NCBI RefSeq assembly: GCF_022682495.2
Contig: NC_071392.1
Span: 56,321,459 to 56,385,458, forward strand
DNA: 64,000 nt
Origin: Desmodus rotundus
Lineage: Eukaryota; Chordata; Mammalia; Chiroptera; Phyllostomidae
Direction of reading: 5' to 3'
In this document: in pieces, positions 32,950 to 45,948 of the stretch
Numbering within the stretch: the first letter of the stretch is position 1
How the letters are laid out: each line of letters starts with the position of its first letter
The notes under the pieces: model-generated
The model's input: the letters and a program-made list of their open reading frames with translations, nothing else
What the model was told of the DNA's origin: nothing
The model's database searches: none
Translations under genes and position numbers: made by a program

Positions 32950-34030
32950 TGTCTGGTTGGATTTTGTGGAAGCAACTCCTTCCAATGGGCAGGAATATTG
33001 GATGCTGTGAACAACTGTTGAGACTGTTGGGCCTGTTGTGGGAAATTCCTGACACAGCTTCTGCAGGACTTCCCTGGTAGATCCACTCCACCAACCAGAC
33101 CAAATGGAATTAGCTGCAAATATGGATCAACTCTGAAACCCTCTATGATCATACCCATGCCTTGGTGTTTGTGCGTGTATAGGAATAGGTAAACCATACC
33201 AAACCATGGCTTAGCTATGCAGTTTGGGATGGCTTGGGGTGGTTGGCAGTCCAACCCATGACACTATGCATCAAACACCACAATGGAAACACAAATGAAA
33301 TTCCAAGCTAATGGGATGGACCCCCAGAGACCTCTGCCAACACATCACCACCCTGACAGCACAGGACACCTAGGGAAAAGAATGCTTCACTCCAAATGGG
33401 GAATCACTCTGTTCCATGGGGAATCCTCTGGGCTTGCAGACCCTATGAATGCCACTACCTACCCTACAACTTTACTGGACCCTGCTCTTGGGGGAAGACC
33501 TACACCCTAGGTGGAATGATAGACACTCATATATACCCCAGAATCGGGACTCATTTCAGGCACACCACTATGTTGGACAAGCAGACTGGTTGCCATATTT
33601 GTACCCCCTGCTGGAACAATTCTCAAGCATACTGCCATAACCACTTTAGCAAATTATACTGCTTTAACTTTAACCACACTAGAAATGCTGTATCCCTAGT
33701 GTCTGATAAAGTCTCACAAATAAGAAAAGTTGTTTTGCAAACCTGGATGGCTTTAGATCTCTTAACAGTAGCCCATGGAGGAACCAGTGCTATCCTACAT
33801 ACTGAATGTTGTGTGTATACCCCTTATAACTCTCATATGTGTCTCAGGCCCTGGCCACATTAGGTAATGAAATCACACACATCTCAACTTTGACCCTGAA
33901 CTCTATCACCTTCTGGTGGAATTCTTTGGGAAGTTGGTGGAATCATGCCCCCCTTGGCATTCTCAGCCTCTGCCTTCTTCACCTTCTCCTAGGGTGTATC
34001 TTATCCTGTATTTGTGGCATATGGTTGTAG
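32950..34030 (+). pseudogene. Degraded endogenous retrovirus env fragment (gammaretrovirus-like)
   Basis: Three plus-strand frames together look like part of a retroviral envelope gene. Near 33025 there is a CWxC-like block (CWAC) of the surface subunit, preceded by a stop. From 33396 to 33863 a frame holds Cys-rich surface sequence and then the transmembrane-subunit hallmark, where the expected C-x6-C-C appears as S-x6-C-C (first Cys lost). From 33839 to 34030 another frame ends in a long hydrophobic membrane anchor (LSLCLLHLLLGCILSCIC) and a very short tail. Frameshifts and stops interrupt it at several places, and no gag or pol is visible upstream. It cannot encode an intact envelope. Class assignment is by motif order only. 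Confidence 0.7.
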
Positions 34031-34105
34031 TGCTCCACTGCTCTCACCACCCAGGGACTCCCTGTCTAGAAGAACTAACATGAAGATTGTAAGGTGGAGG
34101 AGCAA

Positions 34106-34429
34106 TGTTGGGGTAGAGTGTGGAGTAGCTCAAGACATGGCCACTCCACCTCAGAGAACATATGTCTGCCTGACCAGCAGCCATAAGGAGCAAGGAAAAC
34201 AATCTCTCAAGGTCCTTGTATCTCAAGGCCCCTGTATTTATCACAAACCTTTATCACTTTCACACGCTACCACAGCTACCTCTCAACTGCCACTGCTCCC
34301 TCCCTAACCCTATAAGTAGCATCAAGACCTAAGGCAGGGAGTGGTCTTTCTCAAACCAATCTGCAACCATTGGTGCACTCCCCTGTAATGTAAGTAATAA
34401 ATGGTATGTCCGCATCTGCTAGATGTCCA
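34106..34429 (+). mobile_element. 3' LTR of the env-bearing retroviral remnant
   Basis: Starts TGTTGGGGTAGAGTG just after a purine-rich stretch (AAGGTGGAGGAG), as expected for polypurine tract then LTR. It has a TATA-like box (TATAAGTAG at 34311), an AATAAA at 34396-34401, and ends about GATGTCCA. It lies 75 bp after the env frame. No matching 5' LTR is present in the window. Confidence 0.65.
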
Positions 34430-37289
34430 GATGTTTTTTTTCAGAATATCATGAATACTTAAGCAGCTCCCTAGCTGGGAGCTCCTGTATTATAAAAGTC
34501 ACTTAGAATTTTGACCAGATGAGCAGCAAGATGACATTTTCATTTCTACAGTCATTTATGTGGTGTATTGGAGATAAATTGAAGAAGGACAGCATTGAAT
34601 ATAGGTAGACTGGTAAGAATTCCTTGGAACAATCCCAGAAAATAGAAACTAAATAATAGTAGAGGGTATCTTTAGAAGACATAGAAATAATATAGAATAG
34701 GCACAAGAAAAATGGAAGGAGATGGACACTGGTTGTCCCTAAAAGTTAGGGAGGAAGGAGAGACAAAGGATGTTTGCTAGATTTCTGACTTGAAAAATTG
34801 GATGGATTGGGATATAGTCACTTGAGAAGTGAAATATAAAAGGATAAGCAGTTTTGGAATAGAGATGATGAGCTCAGTTTTGACAGTGTTAATTATGAGG
34901 TAACCATGGTCATCCATAGTAGATTGATGTACTGGTGTACCATTAAGAATGTGGAAATCATTAGGAATTGAAGATTTTTAGGAGGAAATCTTATTTTCTC
35001 TCTCTGGCTTCCTCATATTTTATATTTCAGATTCCTTGCTGACATCTGGCACTTAGCAACAACCAAAACCTGGATTCCCTTTATAATTTCAAAGTAGTCC
35101 TTGATATGTCAAAAGTATTCCAACCTCTTATTTGGAACTTGTTGGATAAGAATAGATAAAAATTCAGAATAGAGATTGATTGGCCACCAAGACGTTAAAC
35201 CAGACCAAATTACTCATGTGCATTGCAACCTGGCTTCATTTTCCTGTGCTTTCATGCTGTCATGTTCAGTTCTATCCTGAATCTTTCCCTTGTATCTCAT
35301 ATCCTGCTTTACCTATATGTGGCTCCCACTTCCTCAACCTCCTGGCCTTGTCAGTTTTTTGCATCCACACTTTGCCTTTGGACTTAATGACAGAAGTAGC
35401 TTCCTTTGGTGTTCCTTGGAGCATGCCTTGTGCTTCAGCTGGTTCTTTACATTCCTAGCTTACCTACCTGGTTTACCCAAGTCCTTGGCTCCCACTGGAA
35501 TTATTATCCACCTAGTTGGAGTCTCTCCACTTGGTTTGCCACTGTACTCCACCCACAATGATGATGACATATGCTAAACTGCTTTTGCTGTTTTTCCACC
35601 AGAGTTAAGCTCACCATTTTAAATCTATAATAAAAAAAACTATGGGATTCCCTTCTTTTCTACACTTTGCCCTTCTCCACACAAAAGTTCTTTATAAAAG
35701 TCTCTTCAGATGACAGCTTGAGACCAAATGTAGAATAGTGAGGTTGCCTAGAGTGGACTTAAGGTGGGAATTCTATGTCATAACTGTCAGCCTTGTCTCT
35801 ATTTTCTCTGTCATCTGAGTTCTTACGTACTTCTCTTGGATAGATTTCCTATATAATACATGCTCCTACATATACCATTTTTCCAAATATGCATCTCCAA
35901 ATGGTTCATTCTTGAGCTTTATATATCACTTTAGGTATATACATATATAATACATAATTTCATAGATCTATGATTATTTATCATATACTTATTTGGTAGT
36001 TATTTTGAGGAATCATGCACACATTTTCATTGAACACTGATCCAAATGGGAAAAAGAAAAAAATTATAGAAAGTTCTGGCAAAGCATTTGATAATAGATG
36101 CCTAGTATAAATCTATCTAGACTAATATGTAAGTATGAATGTGATACAAGTTCTGCCTTACTAAAAATATAGGTTTTGGATTTTTTTTGCTAGGAATGAA
36201 TGCAAGACAAGTTTTTAATTTCTTAATTTGAACAAGCTTCCTGTTCAGTTGTTGGAGTGGTCCTAAGAAGCTGTTTTGAAAGTGTTCATGTGTGCAGGAG
36301 GATAAAGGGCCTGAAAGTGGCAGAGAGCCTGAGGAATAACAGAGGTTATGACAATGGGAGGATTCACTGGGATTTGCCAAACTAAGCTCAACTAGTTGTA
36401 CCTTCAGAAGTCATACCAGGGAAACTGCTTCATTGGGTTTATAACAATGAAAAGACTATGCTCTCTAAAGTATTCCTTGCTTAAAAAAAAAACAACAACA
36501 ACAATAGAAGAACCAAATTCTGGCTCTCCATAAATGGTATCATCTCCTAGTTCTTTTTATAATATAAAATGTAAGGCAAAATAACAAAAAAAATCCATCC
36601 AGTCTATTTTTTTTGTTAATTGTAAGTGTACTCACAGTCTTTTTCTAGTAGCTACAGAGCCAATTAGGGTGTCCTGAAGTGTGTGAGGGGACAGTTGGCA
36701 AATAACCCTGGGGATCAGTATTAACTCACCCCTCAAAGATGGCAAAGAACATTATCTCCACACCCTGAATATTTTACTTCCAAACTCCTCTTGTACCCAT
36801 GTGATAAAGATATGCCTAGTTTGCAGGGCAAGGGCTTCTACTTCAGGCCCTAAACCTCACTTTCCTTTCAGTAGTGGACTTCAAGCTGATTATCATTTAG
36901 TATTTGGCCCTAATACTGTTTAATTTATCTTACTGAATAAATATATCTTTTGTACATTTATTCAAAAAGCTGTCATTGAGACCATTCTCTCAAGAAATGT
37001 ATGATTTAATTTTAGTAAAATTCAGGTGAAATATGAGCCATTTGGCAATTGGTGACACTTCACAGAGGACATATATGCTATAATTTGGTTAAAATACATA
37101 TATTGAAGATTCATAGGAAATCATGTAAATAAGTAAGTTGTTTCATGAATTACATGTAGTCAAAATGGAATTATTATCTCCTTAAACATACTTAACAAAT
37201 AGCCTTCAGTAGGTGAAATATCCTTCTTGATTTACCCTTATATTGTGTATTTATTACCAACTAAGTCCCATGGCAAGCATGCATATTTT
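34430..37289. other. Unique AT-rich DNA
   Basis: No coding frame, RNA gene or clear repeat that I can support. Short A- and CAA-runs near 36482. Confidence 0.55.
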
Positions 37290-37548
37290 ATTTTTTAATT
37301 AATTTACATATTATTATTCAGTTACACTTGTTTGCATTTTCTCCCCTTCCCTACACCCCACCCCAGCCAGTCTCACCACCCTCCCCCACCTCTACCCTCC
37401 CCCTTGATTTTGTCCTTGTGTCCTCCACAGTAGCTCCTATAGACCCCTCTCCCCACTATCACCTCCCCAATCCCCTGAGGCTATTGTTACAATGTTCTTA
37501 ATTTCAATGTCTCTGGTTATATTTTGTTTGCTTTTTTGTTGTTGTTGA

Positions 37549-40500
37549 TTATGTTCCAGTTAAAGGTGAGATCATATGGTATTTGTCACTCAATGCCTGG
37601 CTAATTTCACTTAGCATAATGCTCTCCAGTTCCATCCATGCTCTTGCAAAGGGTATAACCTCCTTCATTCTCTCTGCTGTGTAGAATTCTATTGTGTAAA
37701 TGTACCATAATTTTATGATCCACTCATTTGCTGATGGGCCCTTAGGTTGCTTACAGTACTTGGCTATTATAAATTGTGCTGCTATGAACATTGGGGTGCA
37801 TAGGTTCTTTTGGATGGGAGTTTCAGGGTTTTAGGGTATAATCCCAGAAGCGGAATTGCTGGGTCAAAGGACAGTTCCATTTTCAGTTTTCTAAGGAAAT
37901 CCCATACTGTATTCCACAGTGGCCTCACCAGTCTGCATTCCCACCAACAGTGCACTAGGGTTCCCTTTGCTCCCCATCCTCTCCAACATTTGTTTGTTGA
38001 TTTGTTTATGTTGGCCACTCTGACTGGTGTGAGATGATACCTCATTGTGGTTGTAATTTGCATCTCTCTGATGGCTAGTGATACTGAGCATCTTTTCATA
38101 TGTCTCTGCGCCCTTTGTCTGTTTTCCTTGGAGAAGTGTCTTTTCAAGTCCTTTGCACATTTTTTAATTGGGTTGTTTGTCTTCCTGGAGTGGAGTCCTG
38201 TGAGTTCTTTCTATATTTTGGAGATCAGGCCCTTGTCTGATGTCATTAGCAAATATGTTTTCCCATACTGTTGGTTCTCTTTGTAATTTAGTGCTGTTTT
38301 CTTTAGCCATGCAGAAGGTTTTTATTTTGATGAGGTCCCATTTGGTTATTCTTTCCTTTACATGCCTTGCTTTAGGGGACTTGTCTGTGAGGATGTTGCT
38401 GCGTGGAATGTCTGAGATTTTCCTGCCAATGTTTTCCTCTAGGACTTTTATGGTGTTGCGACTTATATTTAAGTCTTTTATCCATCTTGAATTTATTTTT
38501 GTGTATGGTGTAAGTTGGTGATTGAGTTTTAATTTTTGCATGTAGATGTCCAGATCTCCTAACACCATCTGTTGAAGAGGCTGTTTTTGCTCCATTTTAT
38601 GCTCCTGCCTCCTTTGTCAAATATTAATTGACTGTAAAGACTTGCATTTATTTCTGGGCTCTCTGTTCTGTTCCATTGGTCTATGTGCCTGTTTTTAGGC
38701 CAGAACCAGGCTATTTTGATTACAGTAGCCTTGTAAGACAGTTTGATATCAGGTATTGTGATCCCTCCTGCTTTGTTCTTCTTTCTCAAAATTGCTGCAG
38801 CTATTCGGGGTCATTTATGGTTCCATATAACTTTCTGAAATGTTTGTTCTATATCTGTGAGATATGTCATGGATACACTAATAGGGATTGCATTGAATCT
38901 ATAAATTGCTTTGGGTAGTATGGCCATTTTGATGATGTTAATTCTTCCAATCCATGAGCATGGTACATGCTTCCATGTTTTTGTGTCTTCCTTAATTTCT
39001 TTCTTCAGTGTTGTGTAGTTTTCTGAGTACAGGTCTTTTACCTCCTTGGTTAGGTTTATTCCTAGGTACTTTATTTTTCTTGTTGCTATATCAAATGGGA
39101 TTTTTTTCCTGATTTCTGTTTCTGCAGTTTTGTTGATGGTGTACAGGAATGCCTTTGATTTCTGAGTATTGACTTTGTATCCAGCTGTTTTGCCAAATTC
39201 ATTTATTAGGTCACATTGTTTTTTGGTGGAGTCTATAGGATTTTCCATGTACACTATCTTGTCGTCTGCAAACAGTGACAGTTTCATTTCCTCCTTTCCA
39301 ATTTGGATTCCTTTTATTTCTTTTTCTTGTCTGATTGCTGTGGCTAGGACTTCCAATACTCTGTTGAATAGGAGTGGTGAGAGAGGGCATCCTTGTCTTG
39401 TTCCTGATCTTAGTGGGAAAGCTCTAAGTTTTTGTCCATTGAGTATGATGTTGGCTGTAGGTCTCTCATATATGGCCTTTATTATGTTGAGGGATGCTCC
39501 CTCTATTCCCACTTTGCTGACTGTTTTTATCAGAAATGGGTGCTGTGCCTCATCAAATGCTTTTTCAGCATCTATTGATATGATCAAGTGGTTTTTCTTC
39601 TTGCTTTTGTTGATGTGATGTATTATGTTTATTGATTTGCAAATATTGTACCATCCTTGCATCCCTGGGATGAATCCCACTTGTTCATGGTGGATGATCT
39701 TTTTAATGTATTGCTGGATGCGGTATGCCAGTATTTTGATGAGAATTTTAGCGTCTATGTTCATCAGCCATATTGGCCTGAAGTTTTCTTTCTTCGTTGT
39801 GTCTTTATCTGGTTTTGGGACTAGGATGATGCTGGCTCCATAAAAAGTGTTTGTGAGTCTTCCATCAGTTTGGATTTTTTCTAATAGTCTGTGAAGGATA
39901 GGGGTTAGCTCTTCCTTAAACGCTTTGTGAAATTCTCCTGTGAATCCATCTGGTCCAGGGCTTTTGTGTGTTGGGAGTTTTTTGATGACTGCTTCAATTT
40001 CGTCTGCTGTTATTGGTCTGTTCAGGTTTTCTGCTTCTTCTTCATTCAGTTTTGGAAGATTATATCTTCCTAGAAATGTGTCCATTTCATCTAGGTTTTC
40101 AAATTTCTTGGCATCCAGTTCTTCATAGTAATTTCTTACAAATCTTTGTACTTCTGTGGTACCAGTTGTAATCTCTCCTCTTTCATTTCTAATTGTGTTT
40201 ATGTGGAACTTCTCTCTTTTTTTCTTGATGAGCCTACTTAAAGGCTTGTCGATTTTGTTTATCTTTTCAAAGAACCAGCTTCTGGATTCATTGATCCTTA
40301 CAATTGTGCTTCTAGTGTCTATGTCATTTAACTCTGCTCTGATCTTGGTTATTTCCTTCCTTCTACTTGCTCTGGGCTGTCTTTGTTGTTATTCCTCCAG
40401 TTTTTGTAGGCATAGTGTTAGGTTGTTTGTTTGAAATGTTTCTATCTTTTTAAGGTAGGCCTGTATTGCCATGAACTTCCCTCTCATGACTGCCTTTGCT

Positions 40501-41364
40501 GTGTCCCATAGGTTTGGGTTGTTGTGAGTTCATTTTCATTTGTTTCCAGAAAATTTTTTATTTCTTCCCTAATCTCGTTCTTGACCCATTCATTGTTTAA
40601 TAGCATGCTATTCAGTGTCCATGATTTTGAGTGTTTTGTGCTTTTTCCTTTGCGGTTGGTTTCTAGTTGCAATCCCTTGTGGTCAGAGAAAATGCCTGAT
40701 ATCATTTTAGTTTTCTTGAATTTGTTGAGGCTTGCTTAGTGTCCTATCATGTGGTCTATCTTTGAAAATATTCCATGTACAGTTTAAAAGAGTGTGTATT
40801 TTGCTTCTTTGGGATGAAAAGCTCTATGTATATCAGTTAAGTCCTTTTCTTCTAGGGTATTGTTAAGTGACACAATATTCTTCTTGATATTTTGTTTGGA
40901 ATACCAGTCCAGTTTTGACAGTGGCGTGTTAAAGTCCCCTACTATAATTGTGTTGCTGTCAATATCTTTCTTGAAGTCCTCCAAGATTTTCTTTATGTAT
41001 TTGGGTGTTCCTATGTTAGGTACACACATATTTACAATGTTTATGTCTTCTTGGTGGATTCTTCCTGTGAGTATTATGAAGTGACCTTCTGGGTCTCTCT
41101 TTATGGCCCTTCTTTAGGAGTCTATTTTGTCTTATATGAGTATTGTTACCCCTACTTTTTTTCCTGTCCATTTGCTTGGAAAATCTGTTTCCAGCCCTTC
41201 ACTTTCAGTCTGTGTGGGTCTTTTGTCCTGAGATGGGTCTCTTGTAGGCAGCATATGTGTGGGTCATGTTTTCTTATCCATTCAGCTGTTCTATGTCTTT
41301 TGATTGGAGCATTTAATCCATTTACATTTAAGGTTATTATCGATAGGTAGCTATTCATTGCCAT
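37549..41364 (-). pseudogene. L1-H ORF2 (broken)
   Basis: Full span of about 3816 nt. The endonuclease starts [20 protein letters not shown] and keeps QETHL and VGDFNTP. The RT domain is open for 424 codons (40085-38811) with [23 protein letters not shown] and LSLFADD. The C-terminal domain has [18 protein letters not shown], where the second knuckle cysteine is Trp. Frameshifts split it near 41160, 40770, 40490, 38800 and 38160. The one at about 40490-40520 (A-run shortened from four to three in sense) is shared with L1-G. Non-functional. Confidence 0.9.
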
Positions 41365-41410
41365 TTTTTCCTACCTGTGTTCTTCTCTCTTTCTCTTTTC
41401 CTTCCTTTCC

Positions 41411-42338
41411 TTAAAGCAGTCCCTTTAGCATCCCTTGCAGAGCTGGCTTGGTGGAAATCTATTTTTTTAGAATTCTTTTGTCTGGGAAAATCTTTATTAG
41501 GCCTTCTATCTTGATTGAGAGCCTTGCTGGGTTAAGCAGTCTTGGTTGCAGGCCTCTGGTTCTCATTACTTGTAATATTTTTTTTTTCCATTCTCTTCTG
41601 GCTTTGAGTGTTTCCATTGAGAAGTCAGTTGCTAACCTTATTGGGTCTCCCTTGTATGTTCCTTCCTGTTTCTCCCTTGCTGCCTTTAAGATCCTCTCTT
41701 TGTTTTGGAATTTTGCCGTTTTAATTATTATTTGTCTTGCAGTGGGCCTCTTTGTCTTCCTCTTGCTTGGGACTCTCTGTGATTCCTGGATTTGTGTGAC
41801 TTTTTCTCTCATCAGATTAGGGAAATTTTCCATCATTAGTTTTTCATACAGGTTTTCTATCCCTTGCTCTTCTTCTTCTCCTTCTGGTATGCCTATTATA
41901 TGGATATTGTTATGTTTCGTGTTGTTTTGCATTCCCCTAATCCCTCTTCATTCTTTTTGAGCCTCTTTTCCGTTTCTTGCTCTTTCTAGACTGTTCTTTT
42001 TTCTACACTGTTCTTCAGCTCGCTTATCCGATTCTCTGTTTCATCAAGTCTGCTTTTCATTCCTTCTCTGTGTTCTTCAGTTCAGAAATTATATTCTTCA
42101 TTTCCTCTTGGCCCTTGTTGATAGTTTCTATTTCCTTTTTCATGTTAATATAGTTTGCAGTGAGTACATTGTAGTTTCCTTGTAGTTTCTCGTATTTCTC
42201 TGTGAGCTCAGTGAGGTTCCTGATAACCACTGCTTTGAACTCAGTATCTGATAGTTCACTTGCCTGTTTTTCCGTTAGTATTTTTTCTTAGGCTTCCTCC
42301 ATTCCTTTCATTTGGGGATTGTTTCTTTGTTTTCCCAT
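41411..42338 (-). pseudogene. L1-H ORF1 (broken)
   Basis: The ATG at 42338 aligns with the L1-C ORF1 start. The RRM/C-terminal half is open from 41932 to 41459 (NNIHIIGIPEGEEEEQG through YPAR-like NPARLSIKI). The coiled-coil half contains frameshifts and stops around 41935-42070. Confidence 0.87.
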
Positions 42339-43988
42339 TGTTTGTGAGACTCTTCTAGTTAGCCTCTGCTTCTTAAATTGATCTATTCTGACTCCCTGGG
42401 TTATTGGTATGAACTGCTATGGTAGAATCCCAATGGGATTCAGTGGTGCTGTCTCCTTAATCTCCTGTGATCACTGGTCTTGAGCTTAAGTTTATGGGTG
42501 TAACATGGTCTAACTCTGGTCTTTTCAGCACTCCAGGTTTTATTGTCTCACCATGGGAAAAAGAAAAAGGGGGGAGGAGAAAAAAAAGGGAAGGGATGGA
42601 GGGAAAAGGAATAGAAAAGGAGGAAAGTAAGGAAGGAGGGAAGAAGGAATAAAGAAAGATCGGAGGCAGATAAGAAGGGATTTTCACAAAAATTTAAACA
42701 AAAGAATAAAAGAATGCAGGAAGAAGGCATAAAAAAGGTAAAGGATGGAAGGATGAAGGAATAAGAAAAGAAAGAAGGACGGAAAGGAAGAAGGAATTCA
42801 GGGGGAAAGGAGGAAAGAAAAAAAAAGTCTTCTGCTGGCTTTAAACCGGTCGGGTTAGTTCTGCTGGTCTTCCTGTCTGTGTAACGGGATGGGGTGTTTG
42901 GAAGGATTGGTTTCACTTTTCTCCCTTCCTGAGCCACACTCTTAGCTGTTGTTCAGCCTCAAGTTCAGTTCCTCAGGCTCCTTCTGCTCCCCACTAGGTC
43001 TTTAGTACACTAGTTGTGCTGTCCTTGAGTTGCCCCAATTAGGGGCAACTCACACTCCCCCTTCTTGCTCTTTGCTGTCTTAGATGCTAGGGGCTCTTGG
43101 TGCTGCTATGGGGTAGTTCAGCCCCTACTGGGTCAAGTCTTTCCTGAGAATGCAGTCTCCCCTACTCCTGTAGCTTCCCTCTGCTGGGCGTTCTGCCTTC
43201 CTCTTAGAAAGCCAGTAGGCCCTGCAGGGGTCTATGCGCAGGGGCTATGTAGGAGTTGTTCAGAACAGGTGCCTTTAGGTGTGGTCGCATACAGGCAGCT
43301 AGGCCCTTGATCAGCGGATCTGCTGGTTTGGGCCTGAGTGTCTTGTGGCTGGCTGGTCCACTGCTTTGGGCCTGTGCGTGGGGCAGCTAGCCTCTGCTCC
43401 TGGTGTGCACCCACCCAAGGTTTCAGGTGTGGGTGCCCCGCCAGGGTTTCAGGTGTGGGTGGCCAGCTGGGGTTTCAGTTATGGGCCCCCAGTCTGCTAA
43501 TCTGGGTGCACGCAACCGGGCTTTATTTGAGACCTGGGGCTGCTTATCCTGCGTTCACGGTCCAGGGGCTCAGGAGGGAGGGGCATCAGATGCAGAGGCT
43601 GCTGTGGAGAGTTCTCTAACTAGCCGCTGAGTGCCTCTATTTTCTTTTTCTTTTTGAGAAATTCTTCCTATTCAAGCCCCCCAGTCCAAACAAGGACCTG
43701 GCTGCTCACACAGCCCAGCCTGGCTCTCTCCCAAGAATCCTGCAGTAGACACTGCTCCCAGGCAGGAGCTTCAGCCTCCCTGGTCCCCGTGCTGCTCCCA
43801 GGGACCTTATTGTCCTTAAGCACTCTTCTTACCGTCAGATCTTTCAATGTCCTCTATCTTTGATCTCTGATCTTCATATATGCTGGAATACCGTTGGCTG
43901 GTCACTCTGTTCCTCAGATGAACTAGGTGTTTCACTGGTGCCGAGAGGAAGTGGACTCAGCTCCCACCTATCCTGCCACCATCTTCTC
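42339..43988 (-). promoter_or_regulatory. L1-H 5' UTR
   Basis: Polypurine on the plus strand at about 42550-42830 (polypyrimidine in sense), then a GC-rich half with decayed CpGs, including tandem GGTTTCAG(G/T)TGTGGGT-like phrases at about 43420-43490, then the YY1-like 5' end. The 310-bp units of the older copies are absent. Confidence 0.78.
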
Positions 43989-45948
43989 CTGCCCTCCTTC
44001 TTTGTTTCTAATGTAGTATTCAATTGTGTAAATGTATCAGTTTTGATCCACTCATTTATTGATGGGCACTTAGTTTGCTACCAGCACTTGGCTATTGTAA
44101 ATTGTCCTGCTATGAACATTGGAGTGCATAGGTTCTTTTGTATTGGTGTTTCAGAATTATTAGGGAATAATCCTAGCAGTGGGATCACTGAATCAAAAGG
44201 CAGCTCCATTTTTAGGGGGTTTTTTTTGAGGAAATTCCATACTCTTTTCCACAGTGGTTTCACCAGTCTGCATTCCCACCGATGGTGTACTAGGATTCCC
44301 TTTTCTCCCTAACCTCACCAGCACTGTTGATTTGTTAATGCTGGCCATTCTGAGTGGTGTGAAATAGCATCTCAATATGATTTTTATTTGCATCTCTCCC
44401 ATGACTAGTGATGTTGAGCATTTTTAAATGTATCTGTTGGACCTCTGTATGTCCTCTTTGGAGAACTATCTGTTCCAGTTTTTACACATTTCTTAATTGG
44501 GTTGCTTGTCTTCTTAGAATGGAGTCATGTGAGTTCTTTATATATTTTGGAGATCAAACCCCTATCCAAGGTATCATTGGCAAATATGTTTTCCCCTATC
44601 ATTGGTTCTCTTTTCAATTTAATGCTGTTTTCTTTAGCCATGCAGAAGGTTTTTATTTTAATGAGGTCCCATTTGTTTATTCTTTCCTTTATGTCCCTTG
44701 CTTTAGGGGACATATCAGTGAAAATATTGCTGTGTGGAATGTCTGAGATTTTCCTGCCAATGTTTTCTTCTAGGACTTTTATGGTATCTTGATATTCATC
44801 TTGAATTTATTTTTGTGTATGCTGTAAGTTGGTGATCAATTTTCTTTTTTTTTTTTTTTTTGCACGTAGCTGTCCAGATCTCCCAGCACCATTTATCTAA
44901 GAGGCTATTTTTACACCATTTTATTTTCCTGTCCCCTTTCTCAAATATTAATTGACCGTACTGACACGGGTTCATTTCTGGGCTTTCTATTCTGTCCCAT
45001 TGATCTATGTGTCTCTTCTTATGACAGTACCAGATGTATTGATTACAGCGGACTCAATATAGTTTGGTATCAGCTATTGTGACTCCTCCAACTTTGTCCT
45101 GGTTTCACAAAATTGCTGAGGCTATTTGGGAACACTTATAGTTGCATATCATATTATGAAATATTTTTTCTATATCTGTGAAGTATGTCTTTGCTATTTT
45201 GATAGGGATTGTACTGAATCTATAGATTGCTTTGAGTAGTATGGAGATTTTAATCATGTTGTTTCTTCAAATCCATGACCATGATATATGCTTCCATTTA
45301 TTTGTGTCTTCCTTAAATTTCTCTCTTCAGAATTCTGTAGTTTTCTGAATACAGTTTTTTTACCTCCTTAGTGAAATTTACTCGTAATTATTTTATTTTT
45401 TCTATTTGCTATAGTAAATGGGATTTTTTTCTCCAGTTTTGTTTCTTATATTTCATGGTAGGGTACAAAAATGCCTTGAATTTCTGAACATTGTTTTATC
45501 CCACCATTTTGCCAAATTCATTTATTAGGTTAAGGAGTTTTGGTGGAGTCTATAAGGTTTTCTATATACACTATCATGTCTTCTGCAAACAATGAAAGTT
45601 TTGCTTCCTCCTTTCCAATTTGGATGCATTTCATTTCTTTTTCTTGTCTGATTGCTGAGACTAGAACTTCCAAAAAAGGTGAAAGTGGGCACCCTTGCCT
45701 TGTGCCTGATCTTAGGAGGAAAGCTTTTTTTTTTTTGGTCTGAGTACAACGTTGACCACAGATTTTTCATATATAGCCTTTATTATGCTGAGATATGCTC
45801 CTTCTAGTCTCACTTGCCTGAGTGTTTTTATCATAAATGGGTACTGTACTTTATAAATTTTTTTCCAGCATCTATTCATATGATCATGTGATTTTTGTCA
45901 TTCATATTGTTTATGTGATGTGTTACACTTATTGATTTGTGTGTATTG

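Larger units (their letters stand above)
37290..43988 (-). mobile_element. L1-H: full-length L1, minus strand
   Basis: The 3' tail is at the left (TTTTATTTTTTAATTAATTT), the 3' UTR runs to 37549, ORF2 41364-37549, ORF1 42338-41411, and the 5' UTR to the YY1-like terminus (GAAGATGGTGGC in sense) at about 43988. Total about 6.7 kb. ORFs are broken but easily followed; moderately young. Its 3' UTR is of the L1-B type while its ORFs resemble L1-C and G. No clear target-site duplication: left flank unique DNA, right flank the old L1-F, already in its ORF2 C-terminal region. Confidence 0.9.

Noticed and set aside
35180..35577. Overlapping frames of about 92-95 codons with hydrophobic stretches
   Set aside because: Two overlapping frames of similar length, no splice or promoter context and no recognisable family.
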